The notes under the pieces: model-generated
Told to the model about the DNA's origin: nothing
The model's input: the letters and a program-made list of their open reading frames with translations, nothing else
Database searches by the model: none
Shown here: positions 36,657-47,143 of the stretch, piece by piece
Position numbering within the stretch: the first letter of the stretch is position 1
Layout: each line of letters starts with the position of its first letter
Made by a program: the position numbers and the translations under genes
Assembly: GCA_015057455.1 (NCBI GenBank)
Contig: SVEH01000006.1
Location: 1-64,000, forward strand
Direction of reading: 5' to 3'
Length of the DNA: 64,000 bases
From: Lachnospiraceae bacterium
GTDB taxonomy: Bacteria > Bacillota > Clostridia > Lachnospirales > Lachnospiraceae

Positions 36657-37709
36657 CTATTCTCCATTCCGAAGGGTTTGTTCCATATAACTTTTTCTTA
36701 ATTGACCACAAGCAGCGTTAATATCTGAGCCTAATTCTCGTCTAATTGTGGCATTAACCTTATTATTTTCTAATATATTCTTAAATTTCTCAATATATTC
36801 TCTTGTGCTATGCTTATAATTTCTCTCCTTAATTGTATTAACAGGAATTAAATTGATATGACAATTAAGTCCTTTAACAAGTTTTATAAGCGCCTTTGCA
36901 CATTCTTCACTATCATTAACATCCTCTATCAAACTATATTCAAATGTAATTCTTCTCCCAGTTTGCTTATAATAATACCTACAAGCATCCATAATTTCAT
37001 TTACACTATATTTCTTCGCTATAGGCATAATTTCTTTTCTTAATTCATCTGTAGGCGAATGTATAGAAATTGCAAGTGTTATCTGCAACTTCTTATCTGC
37101 TAATTCTCTTATCTTATCTACTAACCCACATGTTGAAACTGTAATATTCCTTGCGCTTATATTTAGTCCTTTTTCACAAGTTATTAGTTGTATAAATTTT
37201 AAGAAATTATCAAAATTATCAAAAGGTTCTCCGGAACCCATTATTACAATATTAGATATTCTCTCACCTATCTCTCTCTGTATAGCGTATATTTGTCCTA
37301 ACATCTCTGATGGAAGAAGGTTTCTTTCTAAACCGTCTAATGTAGATGCACAAAACTTACATCCCATTCTGCATCCTACTTGCGATGATATACATACACT
37401 GTTACCATGCTTATATCTCATAAGCACACTTTCAATTATACTTCCATCCTTAAAAGAAAACAAATATTTTTTTGTCCCATCTAACTTTGACTCTAATACT
37501 TGTTCAATATTAGGTACATTTATGACATACTTTTCTTTTAATTTATCTCTAAGCTGCTTTGAAACGTTAGTCATTTCATCAAAACCACTTACTAATTTCA
37601 CATGCAACCACTCATAAATCTGTGCTGCTCTAAAAGATTTTTCACCAATTAAAGTAAGTTCTTCCTTTAATTCGTCCAAATCCAATGACATTATATCACT
37701 TTTTTCCAT
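36657..37709 (-). CDS. rlmN: 23S rRNA (adenine2503-C2)-methyltransferase
   Basis: 350 residues. The radical SAM cluster motif CRMGCKFCAS (CxxxCxxC) is present near residue 115. The catalytic Cys pair partner is in INAACGQL near the C-terminus. MGSGEPFDNFDNFLKF matches the GGE-like SAM-binding block. RlmN methylates A2503 of 23S rRNA and A37 of some tRNAs. In this group it lies between rsmB and stp, as here. Confidence 0.96.
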   Translation of the reverse strand: MEKSDIMSLDLDELKEELTLIGEKSFRAAQIYEWLHVKLVSGFDEMTNVSKQLRDKLKEKYVINVPNIEQVLESKLDGTKKYLFSFKDGSIIESVLMRYKHGNSVCISSQVGCRMGCKFCASTLDGLERNLLPSEMLGQIYAIQREIGERISNIVIMGSGEPFDNFDNFLKFIQLITCEKGLNISARNITVSTCGLVDKIRELADKKLQITLAISIHSPTDELRKEIMPIAKKYSVNEIMDACRYYYKQTGRRITFEYSLIEDVNDSEECAKALIKLVKGLNCHINLIPVNTIKERNYKHSTREYIEKFKNILENNKVNATIRRELGSDINAACGQLRKSYMEQTLRNGE

Positions 37710-37849
37710 TATTTACCAATCCTATTTTCACTACTATATATTAATTTTCTGCGAATAATATATTTAGACATTACTAATCATATTATATTTAGCAATATAT
37801 TATCTTGTCCTTTAATATTAATTTTTTTAGAAATATATATACGCTCTTG

Positions 37850-39187
37850 CTATATTTTCTTAAATCTTGCTATAAAAAAACCATCTACATTATGTACACC
37901 TGGCATCATCTGTATCATACCTTCTTGTGTACATACAATGTTATTACCTACATAAGGTGTTAATGAATCCAATTTAAAATCACTATTATTCTCTAAAAAC
38001 CACTTTACATTATCTTCGTTCTCACCTTTATTAATTGTACAAGTACTATATATTAAAGTACCTCCTACTTTTACATAATCTTTAACTACACTAAGCATAT
38101 TTTTCTGTATAGCACACAATTCCTCTAAATCCTCAGATGTTACATTATATTTTATATCTGCTTTCTTGCCTATAACTCCTAACCCTGAGCAAGGAAGGTC
38201 TGCAATAACAACATCTGCCACGCCTATACATTCTTTATCTAAAACTAACGCATCCCATTCCTTAGTTTTAACATTACTTAATGCCATTCGCTCTATATTC
38301 TCTTCTATAAGTCCAACCTTATATTCATTAATATCTCTTGAATCTACCATTCCTGTACCGTTCATTTTTAATGCTACAGATACAGTCTTTCCTCCTGGCG
38401 CTGCACATACATCTATAATATAATCATTATCTTTGGCACCTGTTGCATCTGCACATACCATTGAGCTCTCATCTTGAACATAAAACAAACCATCATTAAA
38501 AGCATCTATTTTAGACAAATAATTATAACCTTTAATTTTAAGTCCATCATCACAATACATAGACCTCTCTATATCCTTAATGTCTGAACTTAATTGATTA
38601 ATCAATTTGTCTACAGTTATCTTATTAGTATTACACCTTATAGTAATTGATTTATCTTCATCTAAGAATCCTTCTAATATCTTAATTGTTGTTTCTTTAG
38701 AATAATCTTTAATCCATTTTTTAATTATCCAACTAGGCATGGAATATTTTATTTCTAGATATTCTACTGTATCTTTAGCTGGATAAGTTATATTATTGAA
38801 ATTCCTATCAATATTACGCAATACTCCATTAACAAAACCCTTTAATGTGTGAAATCCTTTTTTTACAGCAAGTTTTACTGCCTCATTACATACTGCTGTA
38901 TTAGGTACACTATCCATATATTTCAATTGATAAACTGAAATTCTTAGAATATTACGAATAACTGGTTTCATCTTAGTAACTTTCACTTTGGAAAATTGAT
39001 TAATAATATAATCTAATTCTATACATCTCTCAACTGTACCTGTACATACTCTATTAATGAAAGCTCTATCTCTCTTTTCTAAATATTGATAATTATCTAA
39101 TGTATTACTAATAACCAAATGGCTATGTTTCTTTTGTTCTAATATATCCATCACACACTCTAGACATATCATTCTAGAATTAATCAT
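37850..39187 (-). CDS. rsmB: 16S rRNA (cytosine967-C5)-methyltransferase
   Basis: 445 residues. The N-terminal NusB-like RNA-binding domain (about 1-140) includes RDRAFINRVCTGTVERCIEL. The methyltransferase domain carries VCAAPGGKT (SAM binding), ADLPCSGLGV and YSTCTINKGENE with its catalytic Cys. The ATG at 39187 is chosen: GGAGGA lies seven bases upstream, and the longer frame would need TTG. It overlaps the end of the zinc peptidase reading frame by 8 bp. Confidence 0.95.
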   Translation of the reverse strand: MINSRMICLECVMDILEQKKHSHLVISNTLDNYQYLEKRDRAFINRVCTGTVERCIELDYIINQFSKVKVTKMKPVIRNILRISVYQLKYMDSVPNTAVCNEAVKLAVKKGFHTLKGFVNGVLRNIDRNFNNITYPAKDTVEYLEIKYSMPSWIIKKWIKDYSKETTIKILEGFLDEDKSITIRCNTNKITVDKLINQLSSDIKDIERSMYCDDGLKIKGYNYLSKIDAFNDGLFYVQDESSMVCADATGAKDNDYIIDVCAAPGGKTVSVALKMNGTGMVDSRDINEYKVGLIEENIERMALSNVKTKEWDALVLDKECIGVADVVIADLPCSGLGVIGKKADIKYNVTSEDLEELCAIQKNMLSVVKDYVKVGGTLIYSTCTINKGENEDNVKWFLENNSDFKLDSLTPYVGNNIVCTQEGMIQMMPGVHNVDGFFIARFKKI

Positions 39188-39861
39188 TATCTCTTCCTCC
39201 AAATATTAACATCAAGCGCAATAAGGAAAGAATCATTGATACAGCTGCTGCAACATATGTTAAAGCTGCCGCTGTTAATACCTTCTTCGTTGGTCTTAAT
39301 TCTTCTCTTGTTAGTATATTATTATCTCTTAGAATATTTATTGCTCTTGCTGATGCATTAAACTCTACCGGTAATGTTACCAACTGAAATAATACACCAA
39401 ATGAAAACAATAGTAAACCCAATTGTATTAAAAAGTCACTTGATGTAAATAATGTACCTATAATTAGCACTGGCCATGCTGCATTAGTTCCAAAATTAGC
39501 GATTGGAACTAGGGTATGTCTTATTTTTAGCATCTTGTATTGCATGACCACATTCATGTGCTGCAACTCCAATCGCTGCAACTGATCTTCTATCATATAC
39601 TGTATCTGATAATCGCAAAGTCTTTGTTCTTGAGTCATAATGATCTGTCATATCTCCAGCTACACGCTCAATCTTCACATAACTAATGCCAGCTAAAGTA
39701 AGTATTCTTTGAGCGACCTCTGCCCCAGTCATTCCTCTACCATTAGCAACTTTACTATATCTTGCAAATGTTGTTTTAACATTAGCAGATGCAATTAAGC
39801 ATAAAACAGTTCCTATAATAACCAAAATATAAGTAGGATCAAAAAGCATTCCATAATACAT
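39180..39861 (-). pseudogene. Zinc metallopeptidase (YugP-like), frameshifted
   Basis: Two overlapping frames together make one YugP/Zn_peptidase_2 protein. The first (from 39861) has the N-terminal helix and AAHECGHAIQDAKN with the HExxH zinc motif, then goes out of frame. The second resumes at KIRHTLVPIANFG with the remaining membrane helices to 39180. The break lies at an A run on the coding strand (39522-39530). Family members have about five further residues (NYxPL-like) here, so a deletion of about 14 bp, or a short in-frame deletion plus one wrong base, would explain it. Membership in the def/fmt/rsmB operon is conserved. Could be a sequencing error. Confidence 0.75.
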
Positions 39862-39898
39862 ATTATCATCAACCTTTCATCTCTTAAATAATAAACAG

Positions 39899-40867
39899 TT
39901 AACCTAATATAGTCCCAACTGACACTTTAAATCCACGAAGAAAATCTTCAATCATCATTCTCTTCTTTCCTTCTAATTGTACCTCTTGTAAATCTAATAA
40001 TCCTTCTGCTGTATTAACTAGCATTGAACTTTTATCAACATATACAATTTGTCCAACCGGTGCTTTAAACATATCTTCTGTAACTCTACTATCATTATCT
40101 TTGGTTGCAACAATATCTGACTTCCATATTTTGAAACCTTTACCATCTAATGTTGTAAATGCACTTGGCCAAGGATTTAAACCTCTTATAAGAAGTTCTA
40201 TTTCACATGCTTTTTTACTAAAATCAATTCGTCCATGACTCTTATTAAGCATACCAACATAATTAGATTCTTCATCATTCTGCTTAATTCTCTCAATATT
40301 ACCTTCTGCAATACCTGCTAAAGTTTTCATAAGTAAACCAGCTCCCATATTAGCTAATCTATCATGTAAAGTTCCGCCTGTATCTTCCCTAGTTATAGGA
40401 GTTCTCTCTTGCAACAAAATATCACCAGTATCTAATCCTTCATCCATAAACATTGTTGTTATACCAGTTTCTTTTTCACCATTAATAATAGTCCATTGAA
40501 TTGGAGCTGCTCCTCTATATCTTGGAAGCAATGATGAATGTACATTAATACATCCATAACGAGGCATATCCAAAATTTCTTTTGGTAAAATCTGACCAAA
40601 AGCAACAACTACAATAAAATCTATATCCATTTTCTTAAAATCTTCAACACACTCATCTTGTCTTAACTTTATAGGTTGAAAAACAGGTATATTATACTTT
40701 AATGCAACCTCTTTTATAGGTGTATATTGCATAGCCTTTCCTCTTCCCTTAGGCTTATCTGGTTGAGTAACTACACCAACAACGTCATAATTACTATTAC
40801 AAAGTGTTTCTAATGTAGGAACTGCAAAATCTGGTGTTCCCATAAATAAAACTTTTAATTTACTCAT
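39899..40867 (-). CDS. fmt: Methionyl-tRNA formyltransferase
   Basis: 322 residues. N-terminal formyltransferase domain with FMGTPDFAVPTLE, the catalytic region NVHSSLLPRYRGAAPIQW and TGITTMFMDEGLDTGDIL. The C-terminal tRNA-binding domain starts near residue 205 (RIDFSKKACEIELLIRGLNP). It formylates initiator Met-tRNA using 10-formyl-THF. Directly downstream of def, whose product later removes the formyl group. Confidence 0.97.
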   Translation of the reverse strand: MSKLKVLFMGTPDFAVPTLETLCNSNYDVVGVVTQPDKPKGRGKAMQYTPIKEVALKYNIPVFQPIKLRQDECVEDFKKMDIDFIVVVAFGQILPKEILDMPRYGCINVHSSLLPRYRGAAPIQWTIINGEKETGITTMFMDEGLDTGDILLQERTPITREDTGGTLHDRLANMGAGLLMKTLAGIAEGNIERIKQNDEESNYVGMLNKSHGRIDFSKKACEIELLIRGLNPWPSAFTTLDGKGFKIWKSDIVATKDNDSRVTEDMFKAPVGQIVYVDKSSMLVNTAEGLLDLQEVQLEGKKRMMIEDFLRGFKVSVGTILG

Positions 40868-40937
40868 CTTATATCCCTCGTTTATCTTACAAAATTATCA
40901 TCTATTATTTTACTTTCGTTTATGATTATAATAATTT

Positions 40938-41414
40938 CTAGTCTTCATCTGTATATGTTTCTAAATCGCCTTCTACTAAATCAATATATAATTTACCATC
41001 TAAATGATCAATTTCATGACATAATGCGCGAGCTAATAACTCTGTACCTTCAATTATAACTTCTTCCATGTTGGTATTAAGTGCTTTTACCTTAACAACA
41101 TTTGGTCTAGTAACCGTACCTGACTTATTTGGTACACTTAAGCACCCTTCACTTCCTGTCTGACTACCTGACGTTTCAATTATCTCTGGATTAATTAAAA
41201 TCAATAATTCTGAACAATCTGGTGTAACATCAATTACACAAATTCTCTTAAGAATTCCTACTTGAGGAGCTGCAAGTCCAACACCTCCAGTTTCATACAT
41301 TGTCTCTGCCATATCCTCTATTAACTCTAACGTTCTATCTGTCATATCATAAACAGGTTTACATACTTTATTTAAAATAGGATCTCCTTCATATCTTAAC
41401 TTTCTAATTGCCAT
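40938..41414 (-). CDS. def: Peptide deformylase
   Basis: 158 residues. All three metal-site motifs are intact: GVGLAAPQVG (43-53), EGCLSVP and HEIDHLDG. It removes the N-formyl group from new proteins. Length and lack of insertions match the short bacterial type found in clostridia. AAGGAAG precedes the ATG. Lies between priA and fmt in the conserved order. Confidence 0.97.
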   Translation of the reverse strand: MAIRKLRYEGDPILNKVCKPVYDMTDRTLELIEDMAETMYETGGVGLAAPQVGILKRICVIDVTPDCSELLILINPEIIETSGSQTGSEGCLSVPNKSGTVTRPNVVKVKALNTNMEEVIIEGTELLARALCHEIDHLDGKLYIDLVEGDLETYTDED

Positions 41415-41546
41415 TATTATTCTTCCTTTCGTTTATTTTATTCATTCATATACTTATATATTTACTATACGTTTGCTCACTTGTATATCTATATATATAA
41501 TAGGCATTTCTTCATTAAACTCTATAAAATTTAATGTCTATTTATT

Positions 41547-43829
41547 CTAATATATATTTATAGGATTAAAATCTATATACATTGTACATCTTTTATATTC
41601 TACACTATCCCTAGACCATTTTTCTACTATATCTTTAATTTTCACTAAATCTACATAATTGCTAGATTTAAGATATAGTACTTTTCTAAAGAAATCTTTT
41701 GCCTTAGATAAAGACGCATCTGCTGGCCCAATTATTGAGATTTCATCACTATAACAATCTAAGTTTTTAATAATAGAAACAGTTTCTTTACTCATCTTAT
41801 CAACCAACTCATAATCTTTAGCTACCATTAATAGAACCATAATGTCCGCTGCCGGTGGATACTTCATAAGTTCTCTATAATTTATCTCTTTTTCATAAAA
41901 ACCTTTATAATCACTTTTAGCTGCTGTAGTAATACTATAGTGCATAGGACGATACGTTTGAACAACAACCTCTCCCAACTTATCTCCTCTACCTGCTCTA
42001 CCCGCAGCTTGTGTTATAAGTTGATATGTTCTTTCTGCCGCACGATAATCATTGGTATTCAATGATAAATCAGCTGCTAAAATTCCAACTAAAGTTACAT
42101 TAGCAAAATCATGTCCCTTTACTATCATCTGTGTTCCCACCAAAATATCTGCCTCTTTTTTATCAAACTGGGATAAAATCTGCTGATGCCCTTCTTTTCC
42201 ATGAGTTGTATCTGCATCCATTCTCAACACTCTTGCTGCCGGAAATGTTCTCTTCACTAATTCTTCAATCTTTTGGGTACCTGTTCCAAACAATGCAATA
42301 TAATCTGAATTACACTCTGGACAAGTATTTAAAACCCCAGTCTCATAACCACAATAGTGACATACTAGCTTTCCATTAGAATCATTCTTATATGCTCTAT
42401 TACTAATTTTAGTATTATGAAATGTCAATGACACATCACAATGAGGACATTTTACTACATAACCACAACTTCTACAAGAAACAAATCCAGAATATCCTCT
42501 TCTATTTATAAAAAGCATAATTTGCTCTTTTTTTCTTAATCTATCATCTATTAATTCATATAACTTTCTACTAAAAATTGACTTATTGCGAGCCTTTAAT
42601 TCTTCTCTTAAATCTACAATATGCACTTTAGGGAGAATCGCACTAGCTACAGCTCTTTTTGTCATCTCGAATAATGTATATTCTCTATTCATTGCCCTAT
42701 AATAGGCTTCCATAGATGGCGTTGCCGAACCTAACACAACACTTGCTCCTTCAATCTCAGCCCTCTTTATAGCCACTTCTCTTGCATGATACTTACATGA
42801 GGTGTCACTTTTATAACTACTTTCATGCTCTTCATCCATTATAATAAGCCCTAAATTCTCAAAAGGAGTAAATAATGCAGACCTAGGTCCAATCATTATA
42901 TCAATATCACCATTTCTTGCTCTTAGATACTGATCATATCTCTCCCCACTAGATAATCTTGAATTCATAATAGATATTCTATCACCAAATTCACTATAAA
43001 ATCTGTTAACAGTTTGATAAGTTAGTGCAATTTCAGGAATAAGAACTATAACCTTTTTTCCCACCTCTAAAACTTTTTTTATCATTTCAATATATACACA
43101 AGTCTTACCACTACCTGTAATTCCGTGTAACAAATATGTCTTCCTAATTCCATTAATATAATCATCATAAAAGCTGCTAAGAATAAAGCTTTGTTCTGCA
43201 TTCAATACAACTTGCTCTTTCTTAGTTTGCGCCCCCATATTAATAGGATTACGATACATTGTAACTGCCTCTATCTTAATTACACCTTGTTCTTGAAAAT
43301 ACTTTAGCACTGGTGTAGAAATATTCTTAGTTTTTGTTAAATATTCATAGTTAATACTTACATTGTCTGAATTATTTTTAAAACATTCTAATAATCTTAC
43401 TCTAGCTAGATTATGTTTTTTAGTATTAAATTCAATTAGTTCATCTAGTTTTTCATTAGTAATTAATAATCTAACTGATTTTTTTTCAACTGCTTTTATT
43501 GAAGACTTAATAGGCATAACAACTTTTAGTGCATCATTCATTGTGCCACCAAAATTCTGTCTAATAAAGCCTGCCAATGCAATAAGTTTATTCTCTATTG
43601 CCAATGATTTATCTACCACGCTATGAATTTCTTTTATCTTATTCTCATCATAATCTGTAGTTTTTGATAAACCTATAACATACCCTTTTATCTTTCTATT
43701 AGACATTCCAAATGGAATATATACTTGTACGCCAATAAATACCAGTGCACTTAAGTGCTCTGGTATTCTATATTGATAAACTCTATCTAAGTTTTCATGC
43801 GATATATCTACAATAATATCCGCGTACAT
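41547..43829 (-). CDS. priA: Primosomal helicase PriA
   Basis: 760 residues. The N-terminal 3'-DNA-binding domain starts ADIIVDISHENLDRVYQYRI. Helicase motifs are GITGSGKTCVY (Walker A), MDEEHESSYK (DEEH box) and QAAGRAGRGD (motif VI). Two zinc-binding clusters lie near 450-500 (CRSCGYVVKCPHC and CHYCG...CPEC). PriA reloads the replisome at stalled forks. AGGTGA precedes the start. It heads the block priA-def-fmt. Confidence 0.97.
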   Translation of the reverse strand: MYADIIVDISHENLDRVYQYRIPEHLSALVFIGVQVYIPFGMSNRKIKGYVIGLSKTTDYDENKIKEIHSVVDKSLAIENKLIALAGFIRQNFGGTMNDALKVVMPIKSSIKAVEKKSVRLLITNEKLDELIEFNTKKHNLARVRLLECFKNNSDNVSINYEYLTKTKNISTPVLKYFQEQGVIKIEAVTMYRNPINMGAQTKKEQVVLNAEQSFILSSFYDDYINGIRKTYLLHGITGSGKTCVYIEMIKKVLEVGKKVIVLIPEIALTYQTVNRFYSEFGDRISIMNSRLSSGERYDQYLRARNGDIDIMIGPRSALFTPFENLGLIIMDEEHESSYKSDTSCKYHAREVAIKRAEIEGASVVLGSATPSMEAYYRAMNREYTLFEMTKRAVASAILPKVHIVDLREELKARNKSIFSRKLYELIDDRLRKKEQIMLFINRRGYSGFVSCRSCGYVVKCPHCDVSLTFHNTKISNRAYKNDSNGKLVCHYCGYETGVLNTCPECNSDYIALFGTGTQKIEELVKRTFPAARVLRMDADTTHGKEGHQQILSQFDKKEADILVGTQMIVKGHDFANVTLVGILAADLSLNTNDYRAAERTYQLITQAAGRAGRGDKLGEVVVQTYRPMHYSITTAAKSDYKGFYEKEINYRELMKYPPAADIMVLLMVAKDYELVDKMSKETVSIIKNLDCYSDEISIIGPADASLSKAKDFFRKVLYLKSSNYVDLVKIKDIVEKWSRDSVEYKRCTMYIDFNPINIY

Positions 43830-43879
43830 ATCTTCACCTACTACTTACTACTTATTACTTATTAATTACTATTACATTG

Positions 43880-45424
43880 CTATCGACTCTTAATGTGTTC
43901 AACTATCTCATCTGTATGCATACCTCTTGATCCTTTTATTAATACAGCAACCTTTTCTCCCAGTATGCCATCAAGATATGCATTAGCCTCTTCATTACTA
44001 TCAAATGAATGAGTTACAATTGAACATTCCTTATCATTCTTAATTGCTTCTTCAATAGCCTTAGCTTCCTTACCAATTACAACAACTTCGTCTATTTTCT
44101 TCTTAGTCAAATATTCTCCAACTTCATAATGACACTCATATGATTTCTCACCTAGTTCTAAAATATCTGCAAGTACAGCAACTCGTTTTTCTACACCTTC
44201 AACCGCTAATAAAACATCCACGCCACTCTTCATTGAATCAGGGCTTGCATTATATGTATCATCAATAATCTTAATACCTTTATGTTCCTCAATTGTACCT
44301 CTCATAGCCATCGGCTCGTATTCAAATAAACCAATCTTAGAATCAATAGGTTTTATATTAAAGCATCTAGCTACAGCAATAGCTACTAAAGCGTTATATA
44401 TATTGTGTCTTCCAAGTACATTAAGAATAATATGTTCCATTTTATCTCTATATGCAACATCAAAATGTACTTGCCCTTTTACTGTCATTATATTTACTGC
44501 TCTAAAGTCACACTTACTATCTATTCCATAAGTAATAACCTTAGTTTTTTCTAAAGCCTTCTTTGTCTTATCTGATAATGGGCAATCTACTTCATCTACA
44601 ATACTATCCTCTACAGTACTGCTTTGTGCAGTAACATTTTGTGCATTATCATCTTCTGCATTCTTCTCGTTAAGATATTTCTTATAATCTGCGATTTTTC
44701 TTAATTGTTCATCATCACCATTTACAAACAAGCAATTAATATCTTTTAAATCATACGCAAATGATTTGCTATTCTCTATTTCAAATCCATTAATAATATT
44801 AGCTTTTTCTTTTAAAATATTCTCTTTAGAACCAAACTGTCCTATATGAGATACTCCAATATTAGTCATAACATAAAAGTCTGGTTTTGCTATTCTTGAT
44901 AAATTATCCATCTCATCTGGTTCACTAACGCCCATTTCAATAACTGCTGCTGTGTGTTCCTTCTCTAACTTTGTCATCATCATAGATAAACCTATCTGAC
45001 TATTCATGTTACCTTCTGTTTTAAATGTATTACGTCCAATACCTAATGCTGCCGCAATCATCTCTTTAGTAGTTGTTTTCCCAACACTTCCAGTTACACC
45101 TACTACAGGCAATGGTAATTGTTCTCTCATATAAGCTGCTATATCTTGGAAAGCCTTTAACGTATCATTAACTTTAATATATACTTTTCCGTCAATGTAA
45201 TTCTTAATATCCTCGCTAGTTAATGTTGCTACTGCACCATTATTCAACGCAGAATCAATATATTTATGTCCATTAGTTCTCTCTCCTATAGTTGGAATAA
45301 ACATATCTCCATTATTTATCTTGTTCGAGTTAACGCTAAATCCTTTTACAACTACAGTCTCTTCTCCCTTAAGAAGAGTTCCCTTTGTACATTCTAATAT
45401 CTTTGCTATTGTTATCTGTGCCAT
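43880..45424 (-). CDS. murF: UDP-MurNAc-tripeptide:D-Ala-D-Ala ligase with an insertion
   Basis: 514 residues, about 55 longer than usual. ATP site VTGSVGKTTTKEM, then NMNSQIGLSM, and DDTYNASPDSMKSG in the C-terminal domain. The extra length is mostly a polar stretch (about 232-285: Glu/Asn/Asp/Gln-rich) inside the central ATPase domain. The start at 45424 is chosen because AAAGGG precedes it; the ATG at 45442 has no ribosome site. It adds D-Ala-D-Ala to the UDP-linked precursor. Lies 69 bp after murE. Confidence 0.93.
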   Translation of the reverse strand: MAQITIAKILECTKGTLLKGEETVVVKGFSVNSNKINNGDMFIPTIGERTNGHKYIDSALNNGAVATLTSEDIKNYIDGKVYIKVNDTLKAFQDIAAYMREQLPLPVVGVTGSVGKTTTKEMIAAALGIGRNTFKTEGNMNSQIGLSMMMTKLEKEHTAAVIEMGVSEPDEMDNLSRIAKPDFYVMTNIGVSHIGQFGSKENILKEKANIINGFEIENSKSFAYDLKDINCLFVNGDDEQLRKIADYKKYLNEKNAEDDNAQNVTAQSSTVEDSIVDEVDCPLSDKTKKALEKTKVITYGIDSKCDFRAVNIMTVKGQVHFDVAYRDKMEHIILNVLGRHNIYNALVAIAVARCFNIKPIDSKIGLFEYEPMAMRGTIEEHKGIKIIDDTYNASPDSMKSGVDVLLAVEGVEKRVAVLADILELGEKSYECHYEVGEYLTKKKIDEVVVIGKEAKAIEEAIKNDKECSIVTHSFDSNEEANAYLDGILGEKVAVLIKGSRGMHTDEIVEHIKSR

Positions 45425-45511
45425 TCTAACGCACCCTTTCATATACGAACAATTATGTTCTTACTTTTATAATACAATTATAATCATATCTATATCAGTG
45501 CTTAAACACTA

Positions 45512-46996
45512 TTACTTAGATATCTTGGCTAGTACATCTGCTACAACTTTTCTTTCATCAAAATCATGTTTTACACCATTAATTTCTTGATAGCTTTCGT
45601 GTCCTTTACCTATAAGCATAATAACATCACCTGACTTAGCGTTAGTCATTGCATACTCTATAGCCTCAGCTCTATCTATTATTGTTATATACTTACCATC
45701 TGTTTTATGAAGCCCAATAAGAATATCATCTATTATATCCTCTGGCTTCTCAGTTCTTGGATTATCTGAAGTTATAATAGATAAATCTGCTAATCTTCCT
45801 GAAACCTCACCCATATCATATCTTCTTTGCTTATCTCTATTACCACCTGCACCAAATACAGTTATTAACCTAGTTGGTTCATATTCTTTTATTGTTGAAA
45901 GCAAACTTTCAATACTCATATGATTATGAGCGTAATCTATTACAACCAAATAATCCTGTCCTGGTGTATCAACAATCTCTACTCTACCTTTTACTTTCAC
46001 ATCTTTTAAAGCTTCTTTTATTACCTCTTCACTAACACCAAAATGTCTACAAATGGCTATTGCCATAAGAGAATTATACACACTAAACTTACCTGGTATA
46101 TTCACCTCAACATTCATATTCATAAGACCACTCACATCATAAGCAACTCCCATATATCCTGGTCTTGAAACAAGAGATATATTACTTGCTCTTAGTTGAG
46201 CATCTTCTTTCATTCCATATGTTTCAATATTACAAGTATGTCCTTTAATTACATCATTAGCATATTTATCATCTATATTAATAATACCTGTTTTACACTG
46301 TTTAAATAGTAATGACTTACAAGTTAAATAGTCATTAAAATCCTTGTGTTCATTAGGTCCTATATGATCTGATGACAGATTACTAAAAATACCTAAATCA
46401 AATTCAAATCCTGCAACTCTATCTAGCATAAGACCTTGAGATGATACTTCCATAACAACCATATCAAGTCCCGCTTTTACCATTCTATCTAAATACTCTT
46501 GCAAAACATAAGATTCTGGTGTAGTATTAACAGATTTTATCTTTTCATCACCTATAATAGTTTCTATAGTACCAATAAGACCAACCTTAAATCCAGCCTT
46601 TTCTAACATACTTTTAACCATATATGTAGTTGTTGTCTTACCCTTAGTACCAGTTACACCGATAGTCTTAATCTTAGACGCTGGATTACCAAAGAAACTT
46701 GCTGACATATAAGCCAACGCCGTTCTAGTACTTTCTACTCTTATAACAACTAATTCATCATTAATTGCTAATAATTCATCTATATCAATATCTTTTTCAA
46801 TAACTATAGCTCTAGCACCCTTACTAGTAACATCTGCTGCAAAACTGTGTCCATCAACAACAGCTCCACTAATACATACAAAAACAGATTCCCCATTAAC
46901 CTTTCTTGAATCATATGCTATATTCTCTATATCAATCTGTTCTGTGCCATTAACTAATGTATAATTAAATCCAGTTAATAAACTTCTTAAATTCAC
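45512..46996 (-). CDS. murE: UDP-MurNAc-dipeptide:meso-diaminopimelate ligase
   Basis: 494 residues. ATP site VTGTKGKTTTTYM; TTPESYVLQEYL and the motif SDNPRTEKPEDI. The DNPR sequence is the hallmark of meso-diaminopimelate ligases, so the wall is predicted to be DAP type. The GTG at 46996 gives MNLRSLL, matching MurE starts (MKLxxLL), with AAAGGAG upstream; a GTG at 47023 lies before that ribosome site. First gene of murE-murF; the usual upstream ftsI is replaced by surface-protein genes. Confidence 0.95.
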   Translation of the reverse strand: MNLRSLLTGFNYTLVNGTEQIDIENIAYDSRKVNGESVFVCISGAVVDGHSFAADVTSKGARAIVIEKDIDIDELLAINDELVVIRVESTRTALAYMSASFFGNPASKIKTIGVTGTKGKTTTTYMVKSMLEKAGFKVGLIGTIETIIGDEKIKSVNTTPESYVLQEYLDRMVKAGLDMVVMEVSSQGLMLDRVAGFEFDLGIFSNLSSDHIGPNEHKDFNDYLTCKSLLFKQCKTGIINIDDKYANDVIKGHTCNIETYGMKEDAQLRASNISLVSRPGYMGVAYDVSGLMNMNVEVNIPGKFSVYNSLMAIAICRHFGVSEEVIKEALKDVKVKGRVEIVDTPGQDYLVVIDYAHNHMSIESLLSTIKEYEPTRLITVFGAGGNRDKQRRYDMGEVSGRLADLSIITSDNPRTEKPEDIIDDILIGLHKTDGKYITIIDRAEAIEYAMTNAKSGDVIMLIGKGHESYQEINGVKHDFDERKVVADVLAKISK

Positions 46997-47090
46997 CTTT
47001 ATATTCACTCCTTTAAATCGCACAATTAGTGCACTCTAACACATTTTAATATAACTTCCTTTTTTTTACAAGTATTTTTTTAGCGGAGCG

Positions 47091-47143
47091 TTTTATTCCA
47101 CAGAGATTTACAATCAAAAATTGTACTTTCCTGTGGAATAAAA
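47091..47143. repeat. Palindromic intergenic element, copy 3 (best preserved)
   Basis: TATTCCACAG and CTGTGGAATA form a perfect outer stem; TACAAT/ATTGTA forms an inner stem. It adjoins the terminator at 47144-47182 and lies 95 bp before murE. Confidence 0.65.

Noticed and set aside
39522..39530. Programmed frameshift in the zinc peptidase
   Set aside because: The site is not a known slippery heptamer, no stimulating structure is evident, and about five family residues are missing as well.
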